Shown one piece after another: positions 32,601 to 43,569 of a stretch of 64,000 nucleotides of DNA. The position numbers and the translations under genes are program-made. Where the stretch lies: contig CP136061.1 in NCBI GenBank assembly GCA_032622095.1, forward strand, positions 86,156,324-86,220,323, in the 5' to 3' direction. Source of the DNA: Siphonodentalium dalli (Eukaryota > Mollusca > Scaphopoda > Gadilida > Siphonodentaliidae). The first letter of the stretch is position 1. Each line of letters begins with the position of its first letter. The notes below the pieces were generated by a model. That model saw nothing but the letters and a program-made list of their open reading frames with translations, was not told the DNA's origin and searched no databases.

Positions 32601-33515
32601 AAGGATCAATGTAAATGACTAAAATTCATGTTGACATTGTGTATCAAACTGGAAAACCGTTCTATCGTTACATCCTTGTCAATAGAGGTTATTATTCTCG
32701 CATGGACAAATAAGATCCAACGGAAACACAATTATCGCGTACCGAAAATGATAGAGACGCTGGGGAAACTTGAAATATATTACGTCACAAACATGGCGAT
32801 ATCGAGAATGCACTTATTTCCGAAAACACACGAACGCTGCCTGCATCACTCGGAAGATCGACAAAAATATAACTAACAAAACGCGTTTTTTTAGCGCCAT
32901 ATCGACGAATTAGCTCGGGAATAGTTTGCATATGCATGTTATTGAGACCCCTTTTCTCGAATTACGTATACATAAATTTTAGGGTTCGAATGAGCAATGT
33001 CCGTTTAAGGTTTTTCAATTTCACTTTCCATTACCAATCATTCGCTTGTTTTTGTTTTGTTTCTTTTTTGTTGGAGATCCCAGACGGGAGGCACAAAAGG
33101 GTCCGATAAAACTAAATCAAATAATTACTTAAAAAATATTTTTCTCCAGTCCAAGATGGCAGATGTTGTTAATACTTAGTGTGGATTATTGCCAGGAACC
33201 ATAGTTTCCAATTCTTCCATATTGTCATGGTTCATTGAATTATAAGGGTCACGTAGCCCTTAGGATATTAACATTGAAGTTCAAGCCTTGAAATATTGTG
33301 TCTGTCATTTGCAGAATGGTGAATTTTAGTGCACTCTCTGGGGACCTCGTTCTGCTTATGCCTGATCAACTGGGAGGTATCTATAATCTCAAATTAACAT
33401 TGTTCATGCAATGCTATGTTGTGCGATACCATGACTGAAAGTGCATTTCTGATCGCAGCTATTAGATTCGTCAGTTCGTAGAAAATAAAACCAAGTCGAT
33501 ATCGCAAATCTGAAA
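29633..33515. other. gene-free stretch with zinc-finger-locus relics
   Basis: No gene is supported. 30,640-30,890 resembles the 3' flank of zinc-finger gene 2 and the block at 61,350-61,480 ('gtagagatcatatt', 'accagt'). 31,930-32,530 resembles 460-1050, and 32,700-32,860 resembles 1940-2080. Together these look like a scrambled, decayed locus unit. A 147-codon minus-strand frame (29,956-30,399) has no recognisable domain. Confidence 0.4.
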
Positions 33516-33519
33516 TTGA

Positions 33520-33577
33520 AGGTGGATTATCTCCTTGTAAACTATTCAAATTTATTATTTAAAGAGATAATCCACCT
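33520..33577 (+). mobile_element. 58-bp micro-derivative of M520
   Basis: AGGTGGATTATCTCC...taaac joined directly to the last 40 bp of the B end (attcaaatttattatttaaa, then GAGATAATCCACCT). Only the two tips remain. It shares the TTAA at 33,578-33,581 with the next full copy; the left TTAA has mutated to TTGA. Confidence 0.85.
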
Positions 33578-33581
33578 TTAA

Positions 33582-34118
33582 AGGTGGATTATCTCTTTGT
33601 AAACATGTATTATATAGTTACAGGAGTATAAACTATTAGATATGACTCGAAGACTCCTGTTCGGAAATGATTCTATCGATTAATATTGATTCTATTTCTA
33701 ATATTTTCTGGTCTAAACAGGTGTGGTTGTTTAGCTAACGAACAATAGTGGTTACAGTTAACAGAGACCAGAAATGTTATTGTGTAATTTTGTCACAAAT
33801 AAACGTTAATTAGACCCATTGTCGCTTATGACTATGTAATAAAATAATACAATCAATCTGGGACATTTGACGTTCGGTACGTATCCATAGGAACAGCCTA
33901 ATGCCCTCTGTCGCTATATGCTATCACCCGAATGGTCTGTTCTAAAAATAGACCGATAAAGTGTCCCAATTAATCGTCTCATTTCATATTAAAATATTCT
34001 AAATAAAATCAATATAAAATTGATAGAAGCCTTTCCGGACAGGGGTCTTCAATTCCTAGTTATTTTTTCATACCCACGCAACTATTTCAAATTTGTTATT
34101 TAAAGAGATAATCCATTT
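33582..34118 (+). mobile_element. M520 MITE, full-length copy
   Basis: 537 bp from the shared TTAA (33,578-33,581) to TTAA at 34,119-34,122. It is more diverged than other copies (for example 'tgttcggaaa'). Confidence 0.9.
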
Positions 34119-34234
34119 TTAAATATAACAAACCGCGAAGAAGTATTTGTAATTGTTATCGGCTGTTTGTATTGATATTGAATTCCGCGTTGGAATCATC
34201 TGTTACGTCACTATCCAAAGAAATTGAGTCATAA

Positions 34235-35012
34235 CCATTATAATGGATGGAATCCCTTCAATAGAGAAAATGCATATCCACGAGAGATCTAAAGACGTAA
34301 ATATCATAAGATTATCGTCGGATTTTGTATAGATTAACCAATACAGGTAAGTGGGTGCCTGACAAGGTGACACATCTGCCCGGGTCAACGAAAATCACAC
34401 CTAGCCCTCCGGAATGACAATAACAAGTCAGAATGGAGCACTGGCTGACATACCTTACGGCCTTTCCGTTTGTCAACATAAGTAGAGTGAAAGAAATAAT
34501 AGCTTACAACCTATCCGTCATATAATTTCCCCACATAATGAAGGTGGTGCACAAATGTATGGATGTCAGAAGAAAGGGGAGGTTGTCTGCTAGGCATATT
34601 AAAGAAGATTCGAGGCTAAATGTGACGATGACCAAGGTCCCAATTTTTCCCCAGACAAATTGCTCCTCGTTCTGCTGACATGCATTTTGAGGTGGAAGCT
34701 GGATCCCGGAGCGGTTTACTGGAATTTTGAAAATAGTTTTAGAACGTACCCTACAAAAACAAGATTCATTTAATGCCAAAAGTAGATATATAAATTTTTG
34801 AAAAATACTCCCAATGAGTTAAAAAGATGCCAAAATGTTTTGATAAGACCATCAGTTGCGGATTGCTGACTATATGCCATGCTAAGCGCATGTCACATAA
34901 CGTTTCGACTATAACTATTAGAATTGATGGAATCCCTTCAATGGAGATAATAAATAGCCACGAGAGATCTAGAGACGTAAATATCATAAGATTATCGTCG
35001 GCTTATTCAAAG
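34235..35012. repeat. direct duplication of a 90-bp exon-like block
   Basis: Blocks at about 34,235-34,325 and 34,920-35,010 are about 90% alike ('gatggaatcccttcaat ... cgtaaatatcataagattatcgtcg'). In the same + frame both read DGIPS(I/M)E...HERS(K/R)DVNIIRLSS. A consensus splice donor CAG/GTAAGT follows the first copy at 34,344. Not recognised; it could be an exon relic. Confidence 0.5.
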
Positions 35013-35379
35013 AGACTGTTCTTTCGCTGATTCAAAAATAATTATCCGTGGCCCCGTCTTTGATGACTGCCAATATCAAAAGAAAGCTGGTTTGTTGCAG
35101 AAGCGACTTTTAATATATAGTCTGTCACTATTTGCAGTTGAATTACATATTGCCGACACCATATGCGGCAACTTGTATCTAAATTATAATATCAGTATAC
35201 ATGTAGCTTTCTAATTTTGTTCAAAATATCCGTTGAGTACCTTTATTTCTGAAAAAAACACCCAATATCTATACCACACTGGGGGTAGTAAATGAGAGTG
35301 ATTAGTTCAAATAATATACAGTTAGCAGTAACTTTTCTTATGCCAAACAGCCAAGTTCAGTACTTAGATTGTTACCCGA

Positions 35380-36300
35380 GCATCACAATCATACGGGCGA
35401 TATCCGTATAAAATATTTTGTCTTTAGTCAAACTTGGAGAATGGATTCCCGCATATCTCTCATTGATATCGGTATTAGCCCAAGTGGATTATCTTGTGGT
35501 ATTTGAGATTGTTTCAGCTAGTGGATTCTTTCTGGCATATATCATTTTATCATATGACTCAATCATTATTTACGTTGGAAATTATGTCATAAATCAATTT
35601 CATATCAATTACTAATTCATATCACCTTCCGATAATTTGATTGGTTTGTTGACAAAAAGTGTGTTCTGATTGGCTGAATGGCAGCCGGGGACCGAGCCGC
35701 ATCTCTGACTAAATGCAGGTCAAATTCGTGCGTGTCAAATACACGAATCAACGCGATGCCGAAATTCTCGCAATTATAATCCTGAAATATATAGTTTTGG
35801 ACATTGTTATACGATAAATAGAATATGTAATTCGTATTTATCTAATAAACCTACGATATAATGTCATAAAATGAGAACAGAATAGCGCACTATATCTTCG
35901 CGTGCATATTATTTCTGCTAGTTCACCAGGTGTAATTGGGCTTCCGGTGCAATGAAGTGACGTCACATTAACCTTTTGCTGCCGATGTCATATAGCTATT
36001 TAATGATTTTTGTGCGTTTTGGACATCATAATCAATTTATAGGTGTCATATGATAAATAGAATATGTAATTCGTGTTTCTCTCATATGATATTTATGAAA
36101 CTCGTCACGAATTTTCAGTTTTCTCTCGCCGGAGGCTCGAGAAAACTGAAAATTCTTAGACTCGTTTCATAAATATCATATGAGAGAAACACTCATTTCA
36201 TATCCTCTATATATCACACTGTTACGAGCGATCGCAGCTGTTGATCCTATTGTATGTAGTCAATCTGCTCATCTGAGTGAATGGTTCCCATAAATCACAT
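35380..36300 (-). pseudogene. decayed zinc-finger array downstream of gene 3
   Basis: Minus-strand traces: EICGNPFSKF with TKDKIFYT (about 35,400-35,470), and CDLWEPFTQMSRLTTYNRI (about 36,240-36,300). They share finger spacing with the intact genes but have lost Cys or His residues. The stretch between (35,570-36,200) is unrelated and contains a 120-bp palindrome. Confidence 0.6.
36073..36192. repeat. 120-bp near-perfect palindrome
   Basis: GTGTTTCTCTCATATG ... to the inverse CATATGAGAGAAACAC, arms of about 55 bp around 'ctcgccggaggctcgag'. Two mirrored blocks, 'gataaatagaatatgtaatt', lie upstream at about 35,813 and 36,052. Probably a hairpin MITE tip. Confidence 0.85.
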
Positions 36301-36304
36301 TTAA

Positions 36305-36820
36305 AGGTGGATTATCTCTTTGTAAACATGTATTATAAAGCTATCGGGGTATAAAATACTAGATTTGAATCGAAGACTCCTGTCCGGAAATGCTTCTATC
36401 GATTAATATTAATTTTATTTCGAATATTTTCTGGTCTAAAAAGGTGTGTTTGTTCAGCTAACGAACGATAGTGGTTACTGTTAACAGAGACCAGAAATTG
36501 TATTGTACAATTTTGTCACAAATAAACGTTAATAATACTCATTATCGCTTATATCTGTGGAACAAAACAATACAATCAATCTGTGACATTCGACTTTCGG
36601 TGCGTAGCCATAGGAACAACCCAGTGCTCTATATCGCAATATGGCATAATCCGAATGGTCTGTTCTAAAAATAGACACATAAACGGTCCCGATTTAATAT
36701 TCGAAATAAAATCAATATTAATTGATAGAAGCTTTTCCGGACAGGGGTCTTCAGTTCATATCTATTATTTTATACCCATGCAACTATTTAAAATTTGTTA
36801 TTTAAAGAGATAATCCATCT
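36305..36820 (+). mobile_element. M520 MITE, full-length copy
   Basis: 516 bp, TTAA at 36,301-36,304 and 36,821-36,824. It is inserted inside a decayed zinc-finger array. It carries the family's small frame at 36,583-36,813, shortened at the start. Confidence 0.92.
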
Positions 36821-36824
36821 TTAA

Positions 36825-37110
36825 ACATGCGGTCACGGAAGTGTATATTCGCTTATGGGTTGTCATGTGGCTTGAATTAATTAATGAGTTAGCGCATATG
36901 CCGCAAGCGTATGGGCTATAATATGTATGGATCATGTTATTCAGTCGTGTCAGATCTAATTAATGATTCGTCACACAAATCGCATTAATATAGTCAGTCG
37001 CCGGTGTAGTTATTATTCAGATGCTTTTTCTGAGTGGGTTATCCGTGTCAGATCTAATTAATGATTCGTCACACAAATCGCATTAATATAGTCAGTCGCC
37101 GGTGTAGTTA
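36825..37110 (-). pseudogene. degenerate fingers and 98-bp tandem duplication after gene 3
   Basis: After the stop of gene 3 the minus strand still shows a broken finger (CDLCDESLIRSDT). A 98-bp unit, 'cgtgtcagatctaattaatg ...', occurs twice with no visible difference (36,946-37,043 and 37,044-37,141). The second copy includes the last 31 bp of the gene 3 coding region, so the gene end was duplicated recently. Confidence 0.8.
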
Positions 37111-38073
37111 TTATTCAGATGCTTTTTCTGAGTGGGTTATCATGTGTTTGGTTAGATTTCCAGATATGGAGAATTCTTTCCCACACATATCACACTGATA
37201 CGGTCGGTCCCCAGTGTGTATCCTCGTATGTTCAGCAAGATGGTTCGTCTGAGTGAAAAATTTACCGCATATATCGCATTCATATGGGCGATCCCCAGAG
37301 TGCATCCGTGTATGTCTCGTCAAGCCACTTGACCAAGTGAATGATATCCCACAAATATCACAATGAAACGGGCGTGGTCGGTCGACAGAGTGAGTTTTCT
37401 CATGAGTTTTAAGGCTACTTGAATCAATGTACGACTTTCCGCATGTCTTGCATGCATGCGGCCGGTCACCAGAGTGAGTTAGTTTATGGCTCTTCAGATT
37501 TTTTGGATAAATGAATGATTTCTCACAGATATCGCATTGGTATGGTCGATCGCCGGTGTGGACTCTCTTGTGTACAGCCAAACTTCCCGATTGAATGAAT
37601 GCTTTCCCGCATATATCACATTGGTACGGGCGGTCACCAGAGTGAATCCTCTTATGCGCAGACAAACTACCAGATTCAGTAAAAGATTTTTCACAAAGAT
37701 CGCATTGATACGGGCGGTCTCCAGAGTGAGTTCTTTTATGGGTTGTTAGGTTGCTTGAATTACTGAATGATTTCCCGCAAATGTCGCAAGCGTATGGACG
37801 TTCATCGGTATGGACCCTTCTGTGTTTAGTCAGTGCGTCAGTTCTAATAAATGTTTTACCACATACGTCACAAGCGTATGGGCGATCATTGGTGTGGATC
37901 CTTCTGTGTGTAGTAAGTGCACCAGATCTATTGAATGATTTCTCGCATATATCGCAAGCAAATGGTCGGTCGACGCTGTGGATCCTCTCGTGGACAATCA
38001 ACATATCTGACTGCTTAAATGATTTCCCGCATATACCGCAATGATATGACTGATCATGACAGTGCTCTGCCAT
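37111..38073 (-). CDS. C2H2 zinc-finger protein 3, eleven fingers
   Basis: 320 residues from ATG at 38,073, with leader MAEHCHDQS, then eleven tandem C2H2 fingers and a short tail HSEKASE. Linkers are chiefly (T/S)GDRPY; one is elongated (SVDRPRPF). All fingers keep C2H2 and the hydrophobic core, although finger 8 has CKTCGKSY for the usual CDICGKSF. It is a paralogue of the genes at 7.7 and 24.6 kb with the same leader pattern (MTEH/MAEH). It lies beside decayed fingers and the 98-bp tandem duplication at its 3' end. It is presumably a nuclear DNA-binding protein; no effector domain is seen, and an upstream exon is possible. Confidence 0.82.
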   Translation of the reverse strand: MAEHCHDQSYHCGICGKSFKQSDMLIVHERIHSVDRPFACDICEKSFNRSGALTTHRRIHTNDRPYACDVCGKTFIRTDALTKHRRVHTDERPYACDICGKSFSNSSNLTTHKRTHSGDRPYQCDLCEKSFTESGSLSAHKRIHSGDRPYQCDICGKAFIQSGSLAVHKRVHTGDRPYQCDICEKSFIYPKNLKSHKLTHSGDRPHACKTCGKSYIDSSSLKTHEKTHSVDRPRPFHCDICGISFTWSSGLTRHTRMHSGDRPYECDICGKFFTQTNHLAEHTRIHTGDRPYQCDMCGKEFSISGNLTKHMITHSEKASE

Positions 38074-38140
38074 ATTGACGATTGATTGAATGTTTCACAC
38101 AAATGTCACTACAAGGCACAACTTAAGCTACAAGATGAAA

Positions 38141-38512
38141 TCACAGCACACTTTTATAGTAGAAGATCAGGATGGATCCACGTATGCGCTCTTTCTTCAA
38201 TTCACAATTGTCGTTGTCATCGAATATCAAACACTCCCATCGTTGAGCCATGTAATATTTCCCCCGCAATGACCGTACTGTCGACGCTTCAATGTATCTA
38301 ACACGTTGTACAACACACTTGAAGATAACTTGCAATGAAACCGAATAAAACGGAGCCACTAGATATGTAGGCGACTGTGCAAACTGATGCTCAATATCTT
38401 CTTTGTTTGTGTCAGCGTCAGAAAATACATGGTACTGAATAATGGGTACAAATGTTGGACGTTCAAATAGGTTCGCGTTTTGTGTATAATTGGCATTGTT
38501 ATATGTTCTCAT
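38141..38512 (-). CDS. hypothetical frame upstream of zinc-finger gene 3
   Basis: A 123-codon frame with an ATG, ending about 70 bp before the start of zinc-finger gene 3 on the same strand. I do not recognise its product (FERPTFVPIIQYHVF, WECLIFDDND). Its DNA at 38,400-38,480 resembles 25,190-25,270, the same position upstream of gene 2, but the frame is not kept there. It may be a 5' exon or leader rather than a gene. Confidence 0.25.
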   Translation of the reverse strand: MRTYNNANYTQNANLFERPTFVPIIQYHVFSDADTNKEDIEHQFAQSPTYLVAPFYSVSLQVIFKCVVQRVRYIEASTVRSLRGKYYMAQRWECLIFDDNDNCELKKERIRGSILIFYYKSVL

Positions 38513-38820
38513 ATTTCTGAATTAAGTGTATTACAACTGAGCTCTTCAAGACGCATATAGAGGATCTCCAACAAGTGATGTTGGGATATGAGATTTTATA
38601 TGAGGGCGTTCACTAGGCCATTAATAATGTTTTTCGGGGAGTTCCAAATAGCGTATTGATAGTTACTAAAACACCGGGCCGCGGGCTGGAAGTTAGATCT
38701 CGTTTATTACCACGCGAGTCACGTCCCTTTAACATCCGACTTATTTCAAGAAAATAATGGGAAGATATACCATATATTCCCGACACTGTAGTGGTCTATG
38801 TAGTGGTTTATGCAGTGGTT

Positions 38821-40281
38821 CACTGGGGCTCAACAGCGCCGTGGCAACCGATCCGCATTCGACAATAGCCCCAGTGCGGATTCGAAAAAATCACGGTGCT
38901 CTTTCGCATTTATACAACAAAAGGAAAACAATATCGATAAAATGGTAAGTAAACATATTTAAATTATATTTGTTCTATAACACTTGATGTGCGTAGGATA
39001 TACATGTATATGTACGGTGGCCGATTTGCGACATGCACACAACATATATTATCTCGAGATCTCGACATAATTATCTCGAGATCTCGAGATAATATCTCGA
39101 GATCTCGACATATTATCTCGAGATAATAACTCGAGATCTCGACTTAATTATCTCGAGATCTCGACATCTCGAGATCTCGAGATCTCGACTTAATTATCTC
39201 GAGATCTCGAGATATTATCTCGAGATCTCGAGATCTACTGATCCATTCAGAATGGGCTATTATCCAGGCATGTGAAGGAACAGCCAAGGGGTGCAAATTG
39301 AATTAGGCAAATTTACTACCCCCCCCCCCAACCGAGACCTATAGGCATACTGACGCAATATATAGTGATATAGCGCGTTGACCTCAACTTGCTATTAAAT
39401 TGTTAAAACGGTACAACGTTTTCGTATAAAAATAAACTGGACCTGATTTATTTCAGACAAGTTCAAAGCAAAATACAACCTAAAGAATCATGTCCGACCT
39501 AAAATATGTATCAAATACCTACGAAATAGAGATATAAAACCAATAATTTCCGCTCCTCAGAATAGAAACATTAATTTCGTCGCTTGGAAGTCAAAAGCCA
39601 CATTTTCTCAGTAAATTTTACGTTTTAGAATTGACTCCCTATTATGCATGTGCTAAAAAAATGCGTCAATATCTTCATATAATCCAGAAATGCGTTAAAT
39701 TCGAGTTCTGTATATCGAAAAACACCATGCCGCGAGGAAAAGACGAGTAATTGCGATCTAAATCATCTACGAACTGGGGCGTTTTTTATCGAATGCGGAC
39801 CACGTGTTGAACAGCTTTTCGTGAGCGCACCGGGGCTTTTAGTGGCCGTTTTTAAAAGCCTCCCAATGCTATTTACGGGACGAAATTCACACAAAAAACT
39901 CATGATACGTGTTGGCTGGGGTACTTTTGCTGTTTATCAGTAATTGTCCGCCCAAAATATGTTCTGTAGTTACTTGTACACGCTCATGAATTTTCCATTG
40001 TAAATGCACTGAGAATTGACACCGTTCAGTCATCGAGCAAAACCGGGGTCATCTTGCTTCAAGACTGTAACAAAATGTGTATTTTATCGAAGAAACATTA
40101 CATTGGAGTGTGTTGATACCTGGATATCTTGAAATAAAAAATAAAACTACGCTTGTTAATCTTATCGTCAATTTTCGTTCAAAAATAACTTTTGGTGATC
40201 GGAAGCGTATTGGAGCTTCGTACATGGGCACTGGGGCTATTGTCGAATGTGGTGTTGCCACGGCGCTGTTGAGCCCCAGTG
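38821..40281. mobile_element. TIR element with CACTGGGGCT ends enclosing ATCTCGAGAT palindromes
   Basis: The ends are inverted copies of CACTGGGGCTCAACAGCGCC ... GCACTGGGGC (38,821-38,876 and 40,229-40,281). Each end is itself a hairpin, because it begins CACTGGGGCT and closes AGCCCCAGTG. A diverged internal echo lies at 39,773-39,835. 'TGGTTTATG' occurs just outside both ends (38,804 and 40,282), but 8 bp off the left end, so the exact duplication is unsure. The terminal sequence and possible 8-bp duplication suggest hAT. No transposase frame. Confidence 0.65.
39050..39235. repeat. ATCTCGAGAT palindrome cluster
   Basis: Alternating 'atctcgagatctcgag' and 'cgacataattatctcgag' words, about ten overlapping palindromes, all self-complementary and rich in XhoI-type CTCGAG cores. 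Confidence 0.9.
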
Positions 40282-40439
40282 TGGTTTATGATTGGAAATC
40301 ACGCTATGTGGTTGAATTGTTCTCTCAAGCGTAAATATGTATTAATAACTTTAGCTGTCAAACTCTCACCGTTTATCACTAGTCTTCTGGATCTGGATCT
40401 GGATCTGGATGAATACGTCCAAATAACCAATTTGGTATG

Positions 40440-41763
40440 ATAGGACGGGCGGTGGGCGATGTCAATGCGCGGCGCCAGCAGCTGCTGCAGATGTTTCTGA
40501 TAGCGCAGCTGCGAATTCTTCTGATGTGTTTAGTGCAACGACGTCTTGATTTAGTTTGTTCCAGTACACTGCTGTGTCAACACAGAATGACTGTTTGTAC
40601 TGGTCACAGGACGTCGATCGTATTTCGTAGCACTTGACGTTGTTCGTCTCTCTTCGCTCAAGGATATTTGCTGTATGATGATCCTTTTATCGCCCTTGGT
40701 TGGATTCTTCTCCTTGCCTTAGCCTTAGTTAGGAATTTGTTTGTTGGTATAGCCGGTGCCAGACCCTCTGCCCCATTATAGAAGTAGGTCAAACGCTGTG
40801 TTTTTCGACCAGAATGGATTGTTGGTAGTTTTTGCTCTTTTAACATTTTCGTCATGCTGCCCTCTTCTCTTGACCTGTAGTATCCAGTGATGAATCTGGC
40901 TGCCTTTCGTTGTATTTTTTCAAGGAGATCTATATTTTTCTGCTGTTAGGGGTCCCATATTATAGCTCCATAGTCCATTATCGATCTTACTAATGGTATC
41001 ATAGGCAGTTCTCTTGGATTTTTCAGGCATAAACTTCAGATGTCTTCTAAGCAAGCCGAGTGTGACGCTTGCTTTCTTGGCCGTGTTGTTTACTTGTGCT
41101 GTCCATTTCAGGTCCTTTGAAATCTGGATACCAAGATAAGGGTTGGTGTCAACCTGACTGAGTATTTCGCCATCCAGGGTATATAATTTGCTCAGTTTTC
41201 CCTTTAGGCTCATTAAGCACTACTTTCATTTTTCTTTTGGTGAGGAAGGATGTGAGCCATGTATGTAGCTGTCTTTTTATACCATATTCTTCCAGTTTGT
41301 AAAGCAGCTTGTTGTGTGGAACTGTGTCAAATGCCTTTGAAAAGTCCAGTATTATCAGGTCCGTTTGTTTACTGGCATTGAAGTTTTTTAGTAGGTCGTT
41401 AGTTGTTGTCAATAGCTGTGTTTCACATGAATGTCCTGATCGAAATCCATGTTTGAGGTGGGTGAGGACTTTATTTTCTTCTAAGCGTTTCATGATGTGC
41501 TTGCATATTATGTGTTCGAGGATTTTGCATCATACTGATGTTAACGACACTGGCATTTAGTTCTCTGGTTGATGTTTGTCCCCTTTTTTGAAGACAGAAG
41601 ATATGTTGGCAATTCTCCAGTCATTCGGTAGCATTCCAGTGTCGATGGAGATGGCTGTTAGTCCAGGACTCAGCTCTTCTGCACATTCTTTCAGGACACG
41701 GTTCGGTAGGTCGTCAGGACCAGATGCCTTTCCGGGGTTTATCTCCTTTAGTAGTTTAGTCAC
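40440..41763 (-). pseudogene. LINE reverse transcriptase with active-site deletion
   Basis: Frames 41,557-41,763 (GKASGPDDLPNRVLK), 41,149-41,493 (GFRSGHSCETQLL; LDFSKAFDTVPH) and 40,920-41,213 (NPYLGIQISKDLKW) are parts of one RT. Between KVVLNE and the PKGKLSKLYTLDG block the expected GVPQG and F/Y-A-D-D region is missing, about 90 codons, so the catalytic loop was deleted. Downstream frames continue KLPTIHSGRKTQRLTYFYNG to about 40,450. Confidence 0.8.
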
Positions 41764-41898
41764 CCCATCCCGATTGATCGTGAACTATTTGATGGTATTT
41801 GGGATGTGCTTGTTCGTTGTGGTTTGGTCCAGTCTTGTCCTTGGTAAACACATATTGAAATTGGTTCACCAGAATTTCCACTTTCTCCTGACTGTCGT

Positions 41899-43480
41899 TT
41901 ACCAGTTTCCCTTAGAGAGAAGGGGCGCTACTCCGATTGAGTCTTTCTTCTTGTATTTGATATAGCGCCAGAATGGTTTGGTGTCTCTTTTATCTAACGA
42001 ATCTTGTATCATTGTGTTGGTGTAATCCCATTCTGATTTTCTAAGTTGTTTCTTGCATTCTTTTTGGTATGGTCTGTACTGGTCCCATTTGTTTGTTTTC
42101 TTTGCTTTTTTGTACAGACGTGCTCTTTTCCGAAGCATTCGTTTTTCTTTGGTCGTCATCCAAGGAGGTTTGTTTCTGAACCGGATTGTCTTAGATGGAA
42201 TATATTTCTCCATGGAGGCCTTGATGTCATCTTTAAATATATTCCATAGCTCGTCTACGTTCATACCTTGGCTCTTCTCATGGTAGATGTTTGCAGACGC
42301 TATAGAGGCTTCATACCTTAGGTCACTCCATGATGCCTTGCTGAAGATATAGCACTTCCTAGGTGGTGTGTGTAGGTAGTGGGGTTTTATTTCTATATCG
42401 GTGACAATCATTTCATGGTCTGATATGCCTGGTACGCTTGCGGATGGCTTGACAAGGGTGGCGTTTGATGTGAATACCAGATCAAGCATATTCTTCTCTC
42501 TCGTAGCATCTCTGTGTATTTGGGTGAGCTGGCAGTCGGACATTGTCTGGATTAGTTTGTTCTGTATGTTATGGTCGGGACAATCTGTTGGCGCATTTGG
42601 TATATACCAGTTTATGTCGGGACAATTGAAGTCTCCGGCTAGCAGAACTTCCTTGTAGTGGTTATGCGTGATTTTCTTGATGGATTTTGATAACTCATCT
42701 ACTGTCTCCTCGGATCGATGTGGCATGTAACAGCAACCAACCATGATCTCTTTGTTCTTCTGGCGTGTTATTTTGGTCCACACTATTTCACTCTCTGTTG
42801 TTAGATCTGGTTACTCGATGGAAATGATGTTGTTGTTTACCATGATGAATACTCCACCTCCTGTTGTTGACCTGTCATTTCGGTACACTGAGTTGTTCGC
42901 TGGAAACATTTCGCTCTTCTTGATTGCGTCCAGTTCTGGTGGTTTACCTGATTTTACGCCACTCAGCCACGACTCTGTGCCACATACAATATCCGGTTTG
43001 ATGTACTCAATTGCTGCAGCCAATTCTTGGGTCTTGTCTTTGATGCTGCGACAATTCATCATCAGTAATCTCAGATTCGTCTTCTTGGGTATCTCAAATA
43101 CATGACAAGATGGTATTTCAGATGTTGAGGTCATAGACGTTGTATTTCTTTGAGATTTCCAGTGCTCACTGTTCCACCGTGGACTACTTGCTCTCATAGG
43201 GCTGAAGTTGGATGATATTGATTCCAACGTGCTGTTCAGTATCGAAAGTGGTTCATAGTAGTTGGTGCTGGCGTCGGTGTCATATAATTGGTAGGAAAAT
43301 GAAGGCACATTGCTGTTATCGCATTTGTAGCAGTGCCAAGATACATTGCTCTTGCTGAGTCTACTCATTTCCTGGGTGTTGTAGCCTAGGCACTCTTTGT
43401 GATACCAGATGTCACATGTATCGCAGCAGGCTCCACCATTTTTTCATGTTACTGGGGTCTCACAATAGCCACAGGGGTAG
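41899..43480 (-). pseudogene. LINE PHD finger and APE endonuclease
   Basis: The PHD-like part reads CGYC...CCDTCDIWYHKECLG...WHCYKC (about 43,470-43,310). The endonuclease follows: LRLLMMNCRSIKDKTQELA, DIVCGTESWL, then after a frame break VLLAGDFNCPDINWY, LDLVFTS and GISDHEMIVTDI. These contain the catalytic N, E, D-x-N and S-D-H motifs. The linker after it is Lys/Arg-rich. Stops at about 42,785-42,810 separate the two frames (42,811-43,368 and 41,899-42,783). Confidence 0.82.
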
Positions 43481-43569
43481 GTATCTGATCTTTTAGGCCC
43501 CGGGTTTGTCTCCAAGTCTCCTGCGAGTAATCTATTTTCACCAATTGTACTGTCTGGGGCCACATTTTG

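Larger units (their letters stand above)
40385..43560 (-). mobile_element. degenerate CR1/Jockey-group LINE
   Basis: On the minus strand the order is PHD-like finger, APE-type endonuclease, linker, RT, and C-terminal region, then a (ATCCAG)4 tail at 40,387-40,410, as in CR1/L2-like elements that end in a short microsatellite. Frames are broken by at least five stops or shifts, and part of the RT is deleted. It lies close to the hAT-like element on its right but does not overlap it. Confidence 0.82.

Noticed and set aside
32980-33000. Possible SINE B-box (ggttcga)
   Set aside because: No A-box at the right distance and no A-rich tail; I found no tRNA-like gene anywhere in the window.
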